Assembly (NCBI GenBank): GCA_947476275.1
Contig: CANJPQ010000026.1
Coordinates: 1 to 59,211 of the forward strand
Direction: 5' to 3'
Source: Fidelibacterota bacterium
GTDB taxonomy: Bacteria; Pseudomonadota; Alphaproteobacteria; Rhodospirillales; Rhodospirillaceae
DNA: 59,211 nt
In this document: piece after piece, positions 1-11,250 of the stretch
Layout: each line of letters starts with the position of its first letter
How positions within the stretch are numbered: the stretch's first letter is position 1
Position numbers and translations under genes: made by a program
Notes under the pieces: generated by a model
Seen by the model: the letters and a program-made list of their open reading frames with translations, nothing else
Database searches by the model: none
What the model was told of the DNA's origin: nothing

Positions 1-340
<340 letters not shown>

Positions 341-1225
341 ACTTGGAGGTCTCCTGTAAAAAACGTCACACTGACAACTTCTGTTTGCACAGAGTAATCA
401 TTGCGTTGGATGTCACAGAAAACGTCCGTCGTCATTCGACGGAACGCCGCCTGCGCATCCCTTTCGTTCGTCTCTTCACGATGTCAAAGAAGGCCGAGGC
501 GCTGCTTCGTAACCGGCTGGTTTTAGCCGAAAACTTGGCCGCTCCGAAGGCTGACTGTCCGCCACCCCTCGGCTCGGGAGGCCGGTTTCTAAGGGGTTGG
601 CCCCACCGGGTCAAGCAACTTTTTACAGAAAAAATTTAGTAGTAAAATCAGCATGTTAACTGGGTGCCAAGGCCTGCCCCCTTCTCCGACCCGAACACTG
701 GCATTTTGGGCTGTTAACCGTCGTTTTTTACTCTGTCCTGTAATAAATTCAGCATCTTACGGTCTTTATCCACAGGTTGGACGCGCGTCTATCGGCCCCC
801 TGGGAGGGCACCGGGAGCGATTCCTTTTGGCCGGTTTGAGGATCGCGGAGACCGATTGGTACCTCGTGGCGATGACAACGGCCCACCTTTGCCCGCATAG
901 CCGCCCCCCCCAAACGGTATGGGCTTTCATAGTAGTTCGGGACCGCGAACGGTGAGAGGTCTCGCATGCTGTCGGTTTTGCGGATGACTTCCACCGATTC
1001 CCCAAGAGGTTAAAGCCCGTTTCGCTTGTGCGAACCTGGTTCGGTTGACAAGGGCGGCGGCCTTCTGCAGTGTGGCTGCGTTACCTCACTCAATAGGAAT
1101 CTCAAGAATTCCTTAGAGGGCGGTACGTCAGACTGGCATTGCCTAAGGGCCCAGTCCGGGGGTTAGCGCGCGTCACATTCTGGGCGAGCGGACACTGACA
1201 GACCAACGTCAAGCGACGGGGATTC
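341..1225. other. Non-coding stretch between 16S and the M23 peptidase gene
   Basis: This 885-bp stretch holds the rRNA leader and promoter on the minus strand (to about 614). From about 615 to 1225 I see no convincing gene: the open frames on both strands are short, overlap one another and match no family I know. A TTGACA at 1045-1050 could be a -35 for the downstream peptidase, but no good -10 follows. No tRNA or obvious terminator was found. Confidence 0.6.
586..614 (-). promoter_or_regulatory. Likely rRNA operon promoter
   Basis: On the minus strand a -35 element TTGACC (609-614) is followed after exactly 17 bp by a -10-like TAGAAA (586-591). It lies about 245 bp upstream of the 16S 5' end, leaving room for a usual rRNA leader. 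Spacing and the strong -35 support a sigma-70 rrn promoter; the -10 is imperfect, so the exact start of transcription is uncertain. Confidence 0.55.
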
Positions 1226-2587
1226 ATGCGTTCTTTAGCCTCGCCCACCTTGCCGCTGTATCTCAGCATTGGCGCGCTTTGCGCCGGGATCGGCATACAA
1301 CTCTTCGCGCCTCTTTCCGCGCCCGATCGCCCGCTGCCGCATCTGGCGTCGATTGGCGCCGAGCGCCTCGCGGCGATGCAGGAGCGCCTGACCCAAGACA
1401 TCTCGATCCTGCTCGATAAGGCGCCGGCTCTTATGCCGCGCACCGAAAGCGTGATCCTGCGCCGTGGCGACACACTGACTGACGTCCTCGAGCGTGCCGG
1501 TTTGAGCCGCACGCGTGCCGCCGGCCTCGTGCAGGCGGTGCACAGCATCTACAATCCGAAGAAGATGCATGCCGGTCAGACGGTGGAACTCACCTATGAC
1601 CCGCTCAGCCCCACGGCGGAAGCCATGCCGGCGCGGCTTGCCTTTGAAGTAGCCCCCGGTCAGCGCTTGAGCGTCGAGCGTCAATTCGACGGCGCATACG
1701 AAGCCAAGACCATCATCGCGCCGACGCATATCGAAACCACGCGCGCGGTTGGCACGATCAACTCAACGCTGTTTGCCGCGGCGGAAGAACAACATCTGCC
1801 GGCGGAACAGCTCGCGGCCTTCGTGAAGATGTTCTCCTACGACGTCGACTTCCAGCGCGACCTGCAAAAGGGCGATCGCTTCGAGGTGATGTACGATCAC
1901 GAAATCACCCAGGACGGCCAGCTCGTGCGCAACGGTTTCATCCGTTACGCCAGCCTGACAGTAGGCGGCACGCCGATGAAGCTTTATGCCTTCCGCGCCG
2001 ATGACGGCGGTGTCGACTACTACAACGAAAAAGGCGAAGGGGTGCGCAAGGCCCTGCTGCGTACGCCGGTCAACGGCGCCACGCTGACCTCCGCATTCGG
2101 CATGCGCAAGCATCCGATCCTCGGCTATTCGATCATGCACCGCGGCAGCGACTTCGGCGCGCCGGTTGGCACCCCGATCATGGCCGCCGGCGATGGCACC
2201 GTGGAAAAGCGCGAACTTTCCTCCACGTACGGCAACTACATCCGCATCCGCCATGGCAACGGATACGCCACGGCCTATGCTCACATGAGCCGCTTCGGCG
2301 CCGGCATGGCGAACGGCAAGCGCGTGCGTCAGGGCGACATCATCGGATACGTCGGCGCCACGGGCCGCGTCACCGGCCCGCACCTGCACTTCGAAGTGTT
2401 GCGTGACGGCCAGCAGGTGAACCCGATCACCGTGAAGTTCCCGTCTTCGGTGAAACTGGATGGCAGCCTGTTTGCGCGTTTCCGGAGCGAACGCAGCGCC
2501 GCGGACCAGCAATTCGTGAAACTCGGTGAGCCGGCAGTCGTCGAGACTGCCGCGCCCAGCGAAACCACGCACGCCGCCGCGAACTAA
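1226..2587 (+). CDS. M23 family metallopeptidase (LytM-type), membrane anchored
   Basis: The 453-residue protein has an N-terminal hydrophobic segment (about residues 9-28) that should act as an uncleaved anchor or signal. A LysM/OapA-like region follows (around residues 75-135, [14 protein letters not shown]). A C-terminal M23 peptidase domain contains HRGSDFGAP (the HxxxD zinc-ligand motif), HMSRFG and HLHFEV. Such enzymes cut peptidoglycan cross-links in the periplasm and are needed for wall growth or cell separation. The stop codon overlaps the clpB stop by 4 bp in a convergent arrangement. Which endopeptidase subgroup it belongs to (MepM-like is a fair comparison) is not settled. Confidence 0.9.
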   Translation: MRSLASPTLPLYLSIGALCAGIGIQLFAPLSAPDRPLPHLASIGAERLAAMQERLTQDISILLDKAPALMPRTESVILRRGDTLTDVLERAGLSRTRAAGLVQAVHSIYNPKKMHAGQTVELTYDPLSPTAEAMPARLAFEVAPGQRLSVERQFDGAYEAKTIIAPTHIETTRAVGTINSTLFAAAEEQHLPAEQLAAFVKMFSYDVDFQRDLQKGDRFEVMYDHEITQDGQLVRNGFIRYASLTVGGTPMKLYAFRADDGGVDYYNEKGEGVRKALLRTPVNGATLTSAFGMRKHPILGYSIMHRGSDFGAPVGTPIMAAGDGTVEKRELSSTYGNYIRIRHGNGYATAYAHMSRFGAGMANGKRVRQGDIIGYVGATGRVTGPHLHFEVLRDGQQVNPITVKFPSSVKLDGSLFARFRSERSAADQQFVKLGEPAVVETAAPSETTHAAAN

Positions 2588-5175
2588 GCCGCGACTTTCA
2601 CCTTCTCGCCGTTGATCGCGAGCCCGTCTTCACCGGCGGACACGTCGACCGTGCTGCCGTCACCCACGCGTCCTTCGAGCACCGCGAGCGCCAACGGGTT
2701 TTCCAGATAGCGCTGGATCACGCGCTTCAGCGGCCGGGCGCCGTAGATCGGATCGTAGCCATGCTCGCCGAGCCAGAGCTTGGCCTTGTCGTCGAGCGCC
2801 AGAGCGATGCCGCGCTCTTCCAACCGCTTCGCGACGCGCGCCACCTGGATTTCGACGATAGCGGCCATCTGCTGACGGAAAAGCCGATGAAACAGCAGGA
2901 TCTCGTCAAGGCGGTTCAAGAATTCCGGCCGGAACGAGGCCCGCACGATGTTCATCACCTGGTCCCGGACCACCGATGAATCGTCGCCCTCGTTCTGATT
3001 CGCAAGGATGTCTGCGCCCAAGTTCGACGTGAGCACGATCAGCGTATTTCGGAAGTCGACCGTGCGGCCCTGGCCGTCGGTCAGGCGACCGTCGTCCAGA
3101 ACCTGCAGCAGCACGTTGAACACGTCCGGGTGGGCCTTTTCCACCTCGTCGAACAGGATCACCTGGTACGGGCGCCGGCGCACGGCTTCGGTCAACGCCC
3201 CGCCTTCGTCGTAGCCGACGTAGCCCGGCGGTGCGCCGATCAGCCGCGAAACCGAGTGCTTTTCCATGTACTCCGACATGTCCATGCGGACCATGGCGGT
3301 CTCGTCGTCGAACAGGAACGAGGCCAACGCTTTCGTCAGCTCGGTCTTTCCGACGCCTGTGGGGCCGAGGAAGAGGAATGAGCCGATCGGCCGGTTCGGG
3401 TCGCCGAGGCCCGCGCGCGAGCGGCGCACAGCGTTCGAGACCGCTTCCACAGCTTCCTTCTGACCGATCACGCGCTTGCCGAGTTCCTGCTCCATGCGCA
3501 GGAGCTTGTCGCGCTCGCCTTCCAGCATCTTGTCGACCGGAATGCCGGTCCAGCGCGAGACCACTTGCGCGATCTGCTCCGGCAGCACTTCCTCGATCAC
3601 CATGCCGCTGCCCTGCTGCTCGGCCTCCTTCAACCGGCGTTCCATCTCCGGAATGACCTGGTGCTGAAGCTGTCCGGCACGCTCGTATTCGCTGCGGCGC
3701 AAGGATTGCTCGAGCTCCAGGCGCGACTTGTCCAGCTCTTCCTTGAGCTTGGTCGCGCCGGCGAGTTTTCCTTTTTCCGCCTGCCATTCCTCACTCAGGT
3801 TGGCCGCTTCCAACTCGAGCGTACCGAGCTCGGTCTGCAGTTTGCCAAGGCGATCGCGCGATGCGTCGTCCTTCTCCTTCTTGAGCGCCTCGCGCTCGAT
3901 CTTGAGCTGCACGATGCGCCGGTCGAGTTCGTCCAGGGATTCGGGTTTGGAATCGACTTGCATGCGCAGCCGTGACGCGGCCTCGTCCATCAGGTCGATC
4001 GCCTTGTCCGGCAGGAAGCGGTCGGTGATATAGCGATTGGAAAGCGTTGCGGCGGCCACGAGCGCGCTGTCGGCAATGCGCACGCCATGGTGGAGTTCGT
4101 ACTTCTCCTTGATGCCGCGCAGGATCGAGATGGTGTCCTCGACCGTCGGCTCGCTGACGAATACCGGCTGAAAGCGACGCGCCAAGGCCGCGTCCTTCTC
4201 CACATGCTTACGGTACTCGTTGAGCGTCGTCGCGCCCACACAGTGCAACTCACCGCGGGCAAGGGCGGGCTTGAGCAGATTGGACGCATCCATCGCCCCT
4301 TCCGCCGCGCCCGCGCCGACGAGCGTATGCATCTCATCGATGAACATGATGATCTGGCCGGCGGCGGAGGTCATCTCGTTGAGGACCGCCTTGAGACGTT
4401 CTTCGAACTCACCGCGGAACTTCGCACCGGCGATCAGGGAGCCCAGGTCGAGCGCCAACAAACGCTTGTCCCGCAGGCTTTCCGGCACATCGCCGTTGAC
4501 AATCCGCAGCGCCAGTCCTTCGATGATCGCGGTCTTGCCGACGCCGGGCTCGCCGATGAGAACCGGGTTGTTCTTGGTGCGGCGCGACAGCACCTGGATC
4601 GTGCGGCGGATCTCTTCGTCGCGCCCAATCACGGGGTCGAGCTTGCCGTTTCGCGCCGCTTCCGTAAGGTCGCGCGTATACTTCTTGAGCGCTTCGTACT
4701 GGTTTTCCGCCGAGGCGCTATCGGCCTTGCGCCCTTTGCGCAGATCCTTGATGGCGGCGTTGAGCGACGTCGGCGTGATGCCGGCGTCTTTGAGAATGCG
4801 TGCAGACGTGCCCTTTGCAGTCGCAAGCGCGAGCAGGACGTATTCGGCGGTCACAAACTCGTCGCCCGCTTTCTCCGCGGCCTGCTGCGCTTGATCGAGC
4901 GCGCGCGACAGGTCTTGCGCAAAATACATCTGGCTGCCGGCCCCTTCGATCTTGGGCAGCTTCTTCAGTTCGGCCTCGACATCTCGCAAGGCGCGCGGGG
5001 CGTCGCCGCCGGCATTGCCGATCAGCGTTGCGGCCATGCCCTCCTTGTCGTCGAGTAGCGCCTTCAACAGGTGCTCGGGCGTGACTTGTTGGTGGGTCTC
5101 TCTGAGGGCGATGGTTTGCGCGGCTTGCAGAAAGCCTTTGGCGCGGTCGGTGAACTTGTCCAGGTTCATGGTCAT
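2584..5175 (-). CDS. clpB: ATP-dependent disaggregase ClpB
   Basis: The 863-residue length matches ClpB. The order is Clp N domain ([10 protein letters not shown] region), first AAA+ module with Walker A GEPGVGKT, a long coiled middle domain rich in E/K/L, and second AAA+ module with Walker A GPTGVGKT. The middle domain separates ClpB from ClpA and ClpC. With DnaK it rescues aggregated proteins after heat stress in the cytoplasm. A heat-shock-type promoter lies just upstream (5254-5281), and the gene stands alone between a terminator and the convergent M23 gene. Confidence 0.98.
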   Translation of the reverse strand: MTMNLDKFTDRAKGFLQAAQTIALRETHQQVTPEHLLKALLDDKEGMAATLIGNAGGDAPRALRDVEAELKKLPKIEGAGSQMYFAQDLSRALDQAQQAAEKAGDEFVTAEYVLLALATAKGTSARILKDAGITPTSLNAAIKDLRKGRKADSASAENQYEALKKYTRDLTEAARNGKLDPVIGRDEEIRRTIQVLSRRTKNNPVLIGEPGVGKTAIIEGLALRIVNGDVPESLRDKRLLALDLGSLIAGAKFRGEFEERLKAVLNEMTSAAGQIIMFIDEMHTLVGAGAAEGAMDASNLLKPALARGELHCVGATTLNEYRKHVEKDAALARRFQPVFVSEPTVEDTISILRGIKEKYELHHGVRIADSALVAAATLSNRYITDRFLPDKAIDLMDEAASRLRMQVDSKPESLDELDRRIVQLKIEREALKKEKDDASRDRLGKLQTELGTLELEAANLSEEWQAEKGKLAGATKLKEELDKSRLELEQSLRRSEYERAGQLQHQVIPEMERRLKEAEQQGSGMVIEEVLPEQIAQVVSRWTGIPVDKMLEGERDKLLRMEQELGKRVIGQKEAVEAVSNAVRRSRAGLGDPNRPIGSFLFLGPTGVGKTELTKALASFLFDDETAMVRMDMSEYMEKHSVSRLIGAPPGYVGYDEGGALTEAVRRRPYQVILFDEVEKAHPDVFNVLLQVLDDGRLTDGQGRTVDFRNTLIVLTSNLGADILANQNEGDDSSVVRDQVMNIVRASFRPEFLNRLDEILLFHRLFRQQMAAIVEIQVARVAKRLEERGIALALDDKAKLWLGEHGYDPIYGARPLKRVIQRYLENPLALAVLEGRVGDGSTVDVSAGEDGLAINGEKVKVAA

Positions 5176-5253
5176 CCCTTACACAGCGAGCCGGTCATCT
5201 TGGCGCCCCTGTCATAGGCAACGCCAAAGACCCCTCATCAGGATGTATGAAAT

Positions 5254-5281
5254 ATGGGGGCTCGCCCGCCCCGGCTTCAAG
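5254..5281 (-). promoter_or_regulatory. Sigma-32 (RpoH) type promoter of clpB
   Basis: Reading the minus strand, CTTGAA (5276-5281) is followed 16 bp later by CCCCATAT (CCCCAT at 5254-5259), close to the heat-shock sigma factor consensus CTTGAA / CCCCAT. It lies about 80 bp upstream of the clpB start. Spacing is one base longer than the commonest range, but both elements are near perfect and the gene is a classic RpoH target. Confidence 0.75.
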
Positions 5282-5293
5282 GTCGCGGCACAT

Positions 5294-5332
5294 AAAAAGA
5301 CGCCCGGCGACCGATTGTTCGGCAGCCGGGCG
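5294..5332 (-). terminator. Rho-independent terminator after the DUF4167 gene
   Basis: On the minus strand the 8-bp arms CGCCCGGC (plus 5325-5332) and GCCGGGCG (5301-5308) form a GC-rich stem followed by TCTTTTT (T run at 5294-5298). It ends the DUF4167 transcript and insulates the clpB promoter that begins a few bases further on. Confidence 0.85.
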
Positions 5333-5357
5333 ATATCTTTGCGCTATCCAGGAGGCC

Positions 5358-6104
5358 CTAGTCGCGCGCTTCGGTGCTCGGGCGCGGGGCGCCACCCTGG
5401 CCGCGACCGCGGCGACGGCGCGGCGGACGGTCACCGCCGCCTTGGTTGCCCTCGGCGGCCTGAGCCTCACCCTGGTCCCCGCCGTCCTCGGCCAAGCCGA
5501 GCACTTGCGGCGGCAGGCCGATGTCGCCTTCCGGCTGGTGCTGCTGATGCTGCTGAGGCTGATGTTGCGGCTGGTGCTGCGGCTGCTGGTGCTGCTGCGG
5601 CTGATGCCGCTGGTACGACTGTTGCTCGTGACTCGCTTCAGCCTGATTGCCCGATTGGCCCTCGCCCTGGTAGCTCGGACGCTGATCGTAGTTTGGGCGC
5701 TGATCGTAATTCGGCCGCTGATCGTAGTTTTGGCCCTGGTTCTCGTCGCCCTGCCCTTCGCCCTGATAGGGCCGATTCTGGTCGGGACGGCGCTGGCCGT
5801 TGTTGTTGTTTTGCTGATTGCCCGGCTGCTGGTTTTGCTGCTGCGCCTCGAAGCGCGCATTCAGCACCCGGTAATAATGGTCTGCATGCTGGAAGTAATT
5901 CTCAGCCGCAACCCGGTCGCCCATCTGGCTCGCGTCCCGCGCCATGGCGAGGAACTTCTCCATAAGCTGCTGGGCATTGCCCCGGGGCCGCATGCCGCCG
6001 TCGAAGTTGGGCCGACGATCGCCGCCCCCGCCGCCGCCACCGGGAGGACGGGGTTTTCCGCCGTTGCGGCCGCGCTGGCGATTTTTCATATGGTGGTTAT
6101 TCAT
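5358..6104 (-). CDS. DUF4167 domain protein, low-complexity RNA-binding-like
   Basis: The 248-residue protein starts at an ATG at 6104 (MNNHHMKNRQRGRNGG); a second start at 6089 is possible. A basic, Gly-rich head precedes the conserved DUF4167 core (RGNAQQLMEKFLAMARDA, then a tetratricopeptide-like AENYFQHADHYYRVLNA). A long Q/N/H-rich tail contains three copies of a YDQRPN-type repeat and several HQPQ repeats, and the end is Arg/Gly rich (PPRRRRGRGQGG). The function of this mainly alphaproteobacterial family is not established; the RG-rich ends suggest RNA binding (inference). It lies downstream of prmC in the same direction, 233 bp away. Confidence 0.88.
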   Translation of the reverse strand: MNNHHMKNRQRGRNGGKPRPPGGGGGGGDRRPNFDGGMRPRGNAQQLMEKFLAMARDASQMGDRVAAENYFQHADHYYRVLNARFEAQQQNQQPGNQQNNNNGQRRPDQNRPYQGEGQGDENQGQNYDQRPNYDQRPNYDQRPSYQGEGQSGNQAEASHEQQSYQRHQPQQHQQPQHQPQHQPQQHQQHQPEGDIGLPPQVLGLAEDGGDQGEAQAAEGNQGGGDRPPRRRRGRGQGGAPRPSTEARD

Positions 6105-6337
6105 TGGACCGTGGTGGCTTCCCAAGCAGTGCCCTGACATAAAAGTGTCCGCCGTCAGCGGCTGGCATGGCAGGGCGCCATGACGGCTACTGTAAGAAGT
6201 GGTGGATGGTTCGAGTGCGGTATCCGGACCGCTTGGCGAAACCCGGCGCAGCCATTGCCACACCCATGGGTCTTTCGCTCTTACGGACCTATGCTAGGCA
6301 GAACCGCGTCCCTTTTCCAACTCTTTTTTGCATAGAA

Positions 6338-7213
6338 TCAGGCGCCAAGCGCTTTGTCCGGCGTTGACACGGTCGCTGCGACCACGCGCACAACCCCGCC
6401 CAGGTCCCGATAGAACGTCGCAGGCGCATATTGGTGCGCCGACAAGATGCCAGCGACCGCTTCGGCCTGGGTATGACCCACCTCGAAAAGCACCGTTCCG
6501 CCGGGTGGCAGCAAGCGCTTGGCGGCCGGAACGATCACGCGATAGGCGTCGAGCCCGTCGGGACCGCCACGGAGAGCGAGTGTGGGATCATGCTCCGCCA
6601 CCTCGGGCGCAAGCCCCTGCATCTCCGCGTCGGTGATGTAGGGCGGGTTGCTGACGATCACATCGAACGGCCCTGTCAGGCCTTCGCACCAATCGCCGCG
6701 CTGGAACACGGCACGTTCCTGCAAGCCCAACCGCTGAGCATTGCGGCGCGCGACGCCAAGGGCATGTTCAGCGAAATCCACACCGATCCCTTGTGCCTTC
6801 GGCCACTCGGACAGGATCGCCAACAGGATGCAGCCCGTGCCGGTGCCGAGGTCGAGAACGCGCGTGGGTTTGTCGGGATGACCCAGGCGCAACGCCGCCT
6901 CGACCAACGTCTCCGTATCGGGCCGCGGATCGAGCGTTGCCGGGCCGAGGTCGAAGTCCAAGCCCCAGAACTCACGGGTGCCGAGGATGCGCGAGACCGG
7001 CTCATGGGCCACACGGCGCGCGGCGATCTTCTCCAGCGCAGCTGCTTTGGCTTCCGGAAAGGCGTCGCCGCCATTCACGAACAGTTTCGTCGGCTCCGTC
7101 TCCAGCACATGGGCGACGAGAATGCGGGCATCGAGGCGCGGCGTGTCGAGCCCTGTGTCGGCGAACCGCGCCGCGAGGGTATTCACAACGTCGCCGATGC
7201 TCGGCGACATCAA
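6338..7213 (-). CDS. prmC: Release factor glutamine methyltransferase PrmC
   Basis: The 291-residue protein has the PrmC/HemK layout: a helical N-terminal domain, a SAM-binding motif [14 protein letters not shown], and the catalytic NPPY ([11 protein letters not shown]). It N5-methylates the Gln of the GGQ motif of class I release factors. The start codon overlaps the prfA stop by 4 bp, so enzyme and substrate are translationally coupled. Confidence 0.97.
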   Translation of the reverse strand: MMSPSIGDVVNTLAARFADTGLDTPRLDARILVAHVLETEPTKLFVNGGDAFPEAKAAALEKIAARRVAHEPVSRILGTREFWGLDFDLGPATLDPRPDTETLVEAALRLGHPDKPTRVLDLGTGTGCILLAILSEWPKAQGIGVDFAEHALGVARRNAQRLGLQERAVFQRGDWCEGLTGPFDVIVSNPPYITDAEMQGLAPEVAEHDPTLALRGGPDGLDAYRVIVPAAKRLLPPGGTVLFEVGHTQAEAVAGILSAHQYAPATFYRDLGGVVRVVAATVSTPDKALGA

Positions 7214-8274
7214 TTCAGCGAGGCCAGACGCTCCGCCTGATCCTCGGCGCTGAGCGCATCGACCAGTTCATCGAGCCCGCGACCCTCCATCACCTCATCG
7301 ATCTTGTAGAGCGTGAGATTGATGCGGTGATCGGTCACACGGCCTTGCGGGAAGTTGTAGGTTCGGATGCGCTCGGAGCGATCGCCGGAGCCGACCTGGC
7401 TCTTGCGGTCCGCGGAGCGCTTCGCGTCAAGCGCCTGGCGCTGAACGTCGTAGAGGCGCGCTTTTAGGATGCTCATCGCCCGTTCGCGGTTCTTGTGCTG
7501 CGACTTGTTCTCCTGGCACTTCACGAAGAAGCCCGTGGGTATGTGCGTGATGCGGATCGCGCTTTCGGTCTTGTTGACGTGCTGACCGCCGGAGCCCTGC
7601 GAGCGCATCGTCTCGATGCGCAGGTCATCGGGATGGAGCTGGATATCGACATCTTCGGCTTCGGGCATGACCGCGACCGTGGCGGCCGAGGTATGAACGC
7701 GGCCGCTCGCTTCCGTGGCCGGAACGCGCTGGACGCGATGCACACCGGATTCGAACTTCAGCCGCGCGAAAACATTGCGACCGGAAATCTCGGCGATGGC
7801 TTCCTTCATCCCGCCGATGCCGGTTTCGCTGAGATCGACGATGTCGAACTTCCAACCTTTTTGGCTGGCATAGCGTTCGTACATGCGGAACAGCTCGGCA
7901 GCAAACAGGGCGGCTTCTTCGCCACCGGTGCCGGCGCGTACTTCGAGGATCGCGTTCTTGGCATCGGCCTCGTCCTTCGGCAGCAGCGCCACCTGGACGG
8001 CCATCTCCTGCTCCTTCACCTCAGCCTTGAGGCGATGCATTTCCTCTTCGGCCATGGCGCGCAGATCGGGGTCGGCGTCGTTGATCATCGCTTCCGCGTC
8101 GACCAACTCCTTACGCATCTGGCGCAGGCGATTCACCTGCTCCACGATCGGGCCGAGGTCGGAGAATTCCTTGCTGAGGGCCGCGAAGTTGCCACCGCCG
8201 GTGGACGTCGCCATCAGCGCCTGGAGTTCGTCGTAGCGGGCAAGAACTTTGCTGAGATTTTCTTCAATCGCCAT
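7210..8274 (-). CDS. prfA: Peptide chain release factor 1
   Basis: The 354 residues carry the GGQ peptidyl-hydrolysis motif in [16 protein letters not shown] and a PxT-type codon-recognition region ([15 protein letters not shown]), which marks RF1, reading UAA and UAG. It sits 9 bp after hisS and overlaps prmC, in the operon ispG-hisS-prfA-prmC. Length is normal. Confidence 0.98.
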   Translation of the reverse strand: MAIEENLSKVLARYDELQALMATSTGGGNFAALSKEFSDLGPIVEQVNRLRQMRKELVDAEAMINDADPDLRAMAEEEMHRLKAEVKEQEMAVQVALLPKDEADAKNAILEVRAGTGGEEAALFAAELFRMYERYASQKGWKFDIVDLSETGIGGMKEAIAEISGRNVFARLKFESGVHRVQRVPATEASGRVHTSAATVAVMPEAEDVDIQLHPDDLRIETMRSQGSGGQHVNKTESAIRITHIPTGFFVKCQENKSQHKNRERAMSILKARLYDVQRQALDAKRSADRKSQVGSGDRSERIRTYNFPQGRVTDHRINLTLYKIDEVMEGRGLDELVDALSAEDQAERLASLN

Positions 8275-8283
8275 GGCTACAGC

Positions 8284-9528
8284 TCAAAGATATGCGGCGA
8301 GGTGATTGACCAGGGCGTCGCGCGCAACGGTTGCCTGATTGCCGCTATCAAGATCACGCACCGTCACCACGTTGCCCTTCACTTCGTCCTCGCCGAGAAT
8401 CAGCGCGACGACCGCAGCCACCTTGTTCGCGCGCTTCATGCGCTTGCCCATGTTGCCGCCGTAGCCGAGGTCCACGGTGAAGCCGGCTTGACGCAGTTCG
8501 TTGGCCAACAGCTCGGCGACCTTTTCCTCGGTCGCGCCGACCGGAATCACCGCCAGCGGACGCTTTGCCGGTGCTATCTCCGGCAGCAGCATCGACAGCC
8601 GCTCGATCCCTGCGGCCCAGCCGATGCCGGGCGTTGGCGGGCCACCCATATCCTTCACGAGGCCATCGTAGCGGCCACCGGCCAGCACGGTGCCTTGGGC
8701 GCCGAGCGCATCCGTGACGAACTCGAACGCCGTGTGGCTGTAGTAGTCGAGACCGCGCACCAGCGCCGGATTGAGCACGAAGGATATGCCGAGCGCGCTC
8801 AAGCCATCCTGCACGGCCTTGAAGAAGTCTTGCGAGGTCTGGTTCAGGTGATCGCTGTACTTCGGCGCGCCTTCGATGGCGGCTTTGTCCGCAGGGTCCT
8901 TGGAGTCCAGCACGCGCAGCGGATTGCGCTCCAGACGTTCCTGGCTTTCCGCCGACAGCTTATCGCGACGCGCGCTCAGGAACTTCACCAGCACATCGCG
9001 ATAAGCAGCGCGGCTTTCGGCGTCGCCCAGCGAGTTGAGCTGCAGCGTGATTGTGCCCGCGACCTTGAGTTCTTTTAGGATGTGGGCGGCGAGCGCGATC
9101 ACTTCCACGTCGGCCTGCGGGCCGGGCACACCCAGCAACTCCGCACCGATCTGGTGGAACTGGCGTTGACGACCCTTCTGGGGCCGCTCGTGGCGGAACA
9201 TCGGGCCGCGATAGAAGAACTTTAGGGGCACTTGTTGCGCCAGCCCGCCACTGATGAAGGCGCGCGCGACACCGGCGGTGCCTTCGGGACGCAGGGTGAT
9301 GCGCTCACCGCCCTTGGTCTCGAAGGTGTACATCTCCTTCGTCACGATGTCGGAGGTGTCACCCAGGGTGCGCGTGAAGACCTCGGTGAACTCGAACACC
9401 GGGGTTGCGATCTCGCCATAGCCGTAGCGCGACGCGACTTCGAACGCCGTCGCCTCGACGAGGCGATGACGCCGCATGTCGTCGAACATCAAGTCGTGGG
9501 TGCCGCGAACCGGCTGGAGAGAAGACAC
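8284..9528 (-). CDS. hisS: Histidyl-tRNA synthetase
   Basis: The 414-residue class II synthetase shows motif 1 in the N-terminal region, motif 2 (FYRGPMFRHERPQKGRQRQF), the histidine-specific GLDYYSHTAFEF segment, and motif 3 (GIGWAAGIERL). A C-terminal anticodon-binding domain follows (PLAVIPVGATEEKVAELL). The start MSSLQPVRGTHD matches the family. It lies 57 bp downstream of ispG and 9 bp upstream of prfA. Confidence 0.98.
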   Translation of the reverse strand: MSSLQPVRGTHDLMFDDMRRHRLVEATAFEVASRYGYGEIATPVFEFTEVFTRTLGDTSDIVTKEMYTFETKGGERITLRPEGTAGVARAFISGGLAQQVPLKFFYRGPMFRHERPQKGRQRQFHQIGAELLGVPGPQADVEVIALAAHILKELKVAGTITLQLNSLGDAESRAAYRDVLVKFLSARRDKLSAESQERLERNPLRVLDSKDPADKAAIEGAPKYSDHLNQTSQDFFKAVQDGLSALGISFVLNPALVRGLDYYSHTAFEFVTDALGAQGTVLAGGRYDGLVKDMGGPPTPGIGWAAGIERLSMLLPEIAPAKRPLAVIPVGATEEKVAELLANELRQAGFTVDLGYGGNMGKRMKRANKVAAVVALILGEDEVKGNVVTVRDLDSGNQATVARDALVNHLAAYL

Positions 9529-9585
9529 GTCGGAATTCCAATTGAAGCTGCGAGGGCGGAACGGATGCGGCGGGGGCCGCGCCCG

Positions 9586-10713
9586 CTACTCCGCCGCGGC
9601 TTGCGCAGACTTGGTCTTGGCCGCTTCCATCTCGGCGGCCTTTTCCTCGACCAGCTTGACGATATGGTCGAGCTTGGCCTCGTCGTTGATATTGTGATGG
9701 GCGACGCCGCTCAAATAAACCTTATGGCTGCCGTTGCCGCCGCCGGTGAGGCCGATGTCGGTCTCACGCGCTTCACCCGGGCCGTTGACCACGCAGCCGA
9801 TGATCGACAGCGACACCGGTGTGGCGATGTGCGCCAAGCGCTCTTCGAGCTTCTGCACCGTATCGATCACGTTGAAGCCCTGCCGCGCGCAGCTCGGGCA
9901 CGAGACGATGCGCACGCCGCGATGACGCAAATCGAGCGACTTGAGAATGTCGAAGCCGACCTTCACCTCTTCCACCGGCTCGGCGGAGAGCGATACGCGG
10001 ATGGTGTCGCCGATGCCGGCCCACAGGAGCGAGCCGATGCCGATGGCGGACTTCACGGTGCCGGCGCGCAAGCCACCGGCTTCGGTGATGCCGAGGTGCA
10101 GCGGGTAATCGCAGGCCGCGGCGAGTTCGTTGTAAGCCGCGACCGCGAGGAACACGTCGGACGCCTTCACGCTGATCTTGAACTCGCGGAAGTCGTTGTC
10201 CTCGAGGATCTTGGCGTGCTCAAGCGCGCTCTCCACCATCGCGGCGGGATTGGGTTCGCCGTACTTCTCGAGCAGGTGCTTCTCCAGGCTGCCGGCGTTG
10301 ACGCCGATACGCATGGAGCAGCCGTGATCCTTCGCGGCTTTCACCACGTCCTTCACGCGCTGGGCATTGCCGATATTGCCGGGATTGATGCGCAGGCAAG
10401 CAGCGCCCGCCTCGGCGGCTTCGATCGCGCGCTTATAGTGGAAATGGATATCCGCCACGATCGGCACACTGACGTTGCGCACGATCTCCTTCAGCGCCGC
10501 GGTTGACTCTTCGTCCGGGCAGGACACGCGCACGATATCTGCCCCGGCCCGCGCCGCCGCCTCGACCTGCGCGATGGTCGCCTTGGCGTCGCTGGTGAGT
10601 GTGTTGGTCATCGTCTGCACCGAAATCGGTGCGCCGCCGCCCACGGGCACTTTGCCCACGAAGATCTGGCGTGACTTGCGGCGGTCGATGTCCCGGTAGG
10701 GTCGTAGACTCAT
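9586..10713 (-). CDS. ispG: 4-hydroxy-3-methylbut-2-en-1-yl diphosphate synthase IspG
   Basis: IspG catalyses the penultimate step of the MEP isoprenoid pathway with a [4Fe-4S] cluster. The start chosen is ATG 10713 ([20 protein letters not shown]), giving 375 residues as is usual; a longer frame upstream lacks family similarity. Cluster cysteines are visible in [10 protein letters not shown] and in [10 protein letters not shown], and the TIM-barrel part begins [20 protein letters not shown] ribosome site precedes the chosen start. It heads the operon with hisS, prfA and prmC. Confidence 0.97.
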   Translation of the reverse strand: MSLRPYRDIDRRKSRQIFVGKVPVGGGAPISVQTMTNTLTSDAKATIAQVEAAARAGADIVRVSCPDEESTAALKEIVRNVSVPIVADIHFHYKRAIEAAEAGAACLRINPGNIGNAQRVKDVVKAAKDHGCSMRIGVNAGSLEKHLLEKYGEPNPAAMVESALEHAKILEDNDFREFKISVKASDVFLAVAAYNELAAACDYPLHLGITEAGGLRAGTVKSAIGIGSLLWAGIGDTIRVSLSAEPVEEVKVGFDILKSLDLRHRGVRIVSCPSCARQGFNVIDTVQKLEERLAHIATPVSLSIIGCVVNGPGEARETDIGLTGGGNGSHKVYLSGVAHHNINDEAKLDHIVKLVEEKAAEMEAAKTKSAQAAAE

Positions 10714-11250
10714 GAGTGCCTCGTGGAGGATGTGTGCGGGCTTATAGAGCATTTCATGGGCAAGTTCCACACCTTAGCAAAATCAATGGGTTAGCTGAAA
10801 GACGCGGCCCCATCGGCAATGTCGTTCGCGCGTTTTTACGCGCGAAATACGCGCGAAAATTTCCGCACCCGGGAAAATCTTGAGGCATCGCAGGCCTTTG
10901 CAAGACATCGCCCGGGAAATACGCGCGAGAATTTCGGGCGCAATGATCGACGTCGGCATGGCCTCAACCCGGTGAACAAGCCCAAGCCGGGTCCAGCATG
11001 GGGGCGTTGGGGGAATTCGTCAAAGCTCACGGTGTGTGCAGAACGGCGTCGAGGACCCGTGGAGCATAGCTAAGCCAGTTCAATGGCTTAGAAAGTGTGC
11101 GCTGGCGCCCAGTTTCCTGCGGAGCGCGATCCCCGGCCCGCGCCATCGCGATGGAAATTCGCCGAGAGCCGTAACCTTTGGGCCGGCGCGCACGAAGACT
11201 AAGGAGACCCGCGCCAGACCTTGGCGATCCTACCGGGTCGGTGATGGAGG
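10714..11250. other. Intergenic region with a perfect hairpin and a 20-bp repeat
   Basis: This 537-bp region lies between the divergent ispG and cytochrome b genes. It holds a perfect 9-bp hairpin with a TTTT loop at 10825-10846. It also holds a 20-bp direct repeat with one mismatch at 10844-10863 and 10916-10935 (GAAATACGCGCG core), and two CCCGGGAAA words at 10868 and 10911. Open frames across it are low-complexity echoes of these repeats, so I treat it as non-coding. The rest, 10940-11250, shows nothing I recognise. Confidence 0.6.

Noticed and set aside
1102-1729. Long minus-strand frames opposite the M23 gene
   Set aside because: Shadows of the coding frame in GC-rich DNA; no family similarity.
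10819-11073. Open frames on both strands with repeated NTREN or FSRVF words
   Set aside because: The repetition comes from the 20-bp DNA repeat and hairpin beneath it; no family match or ribosome site, so treated as non-coding.
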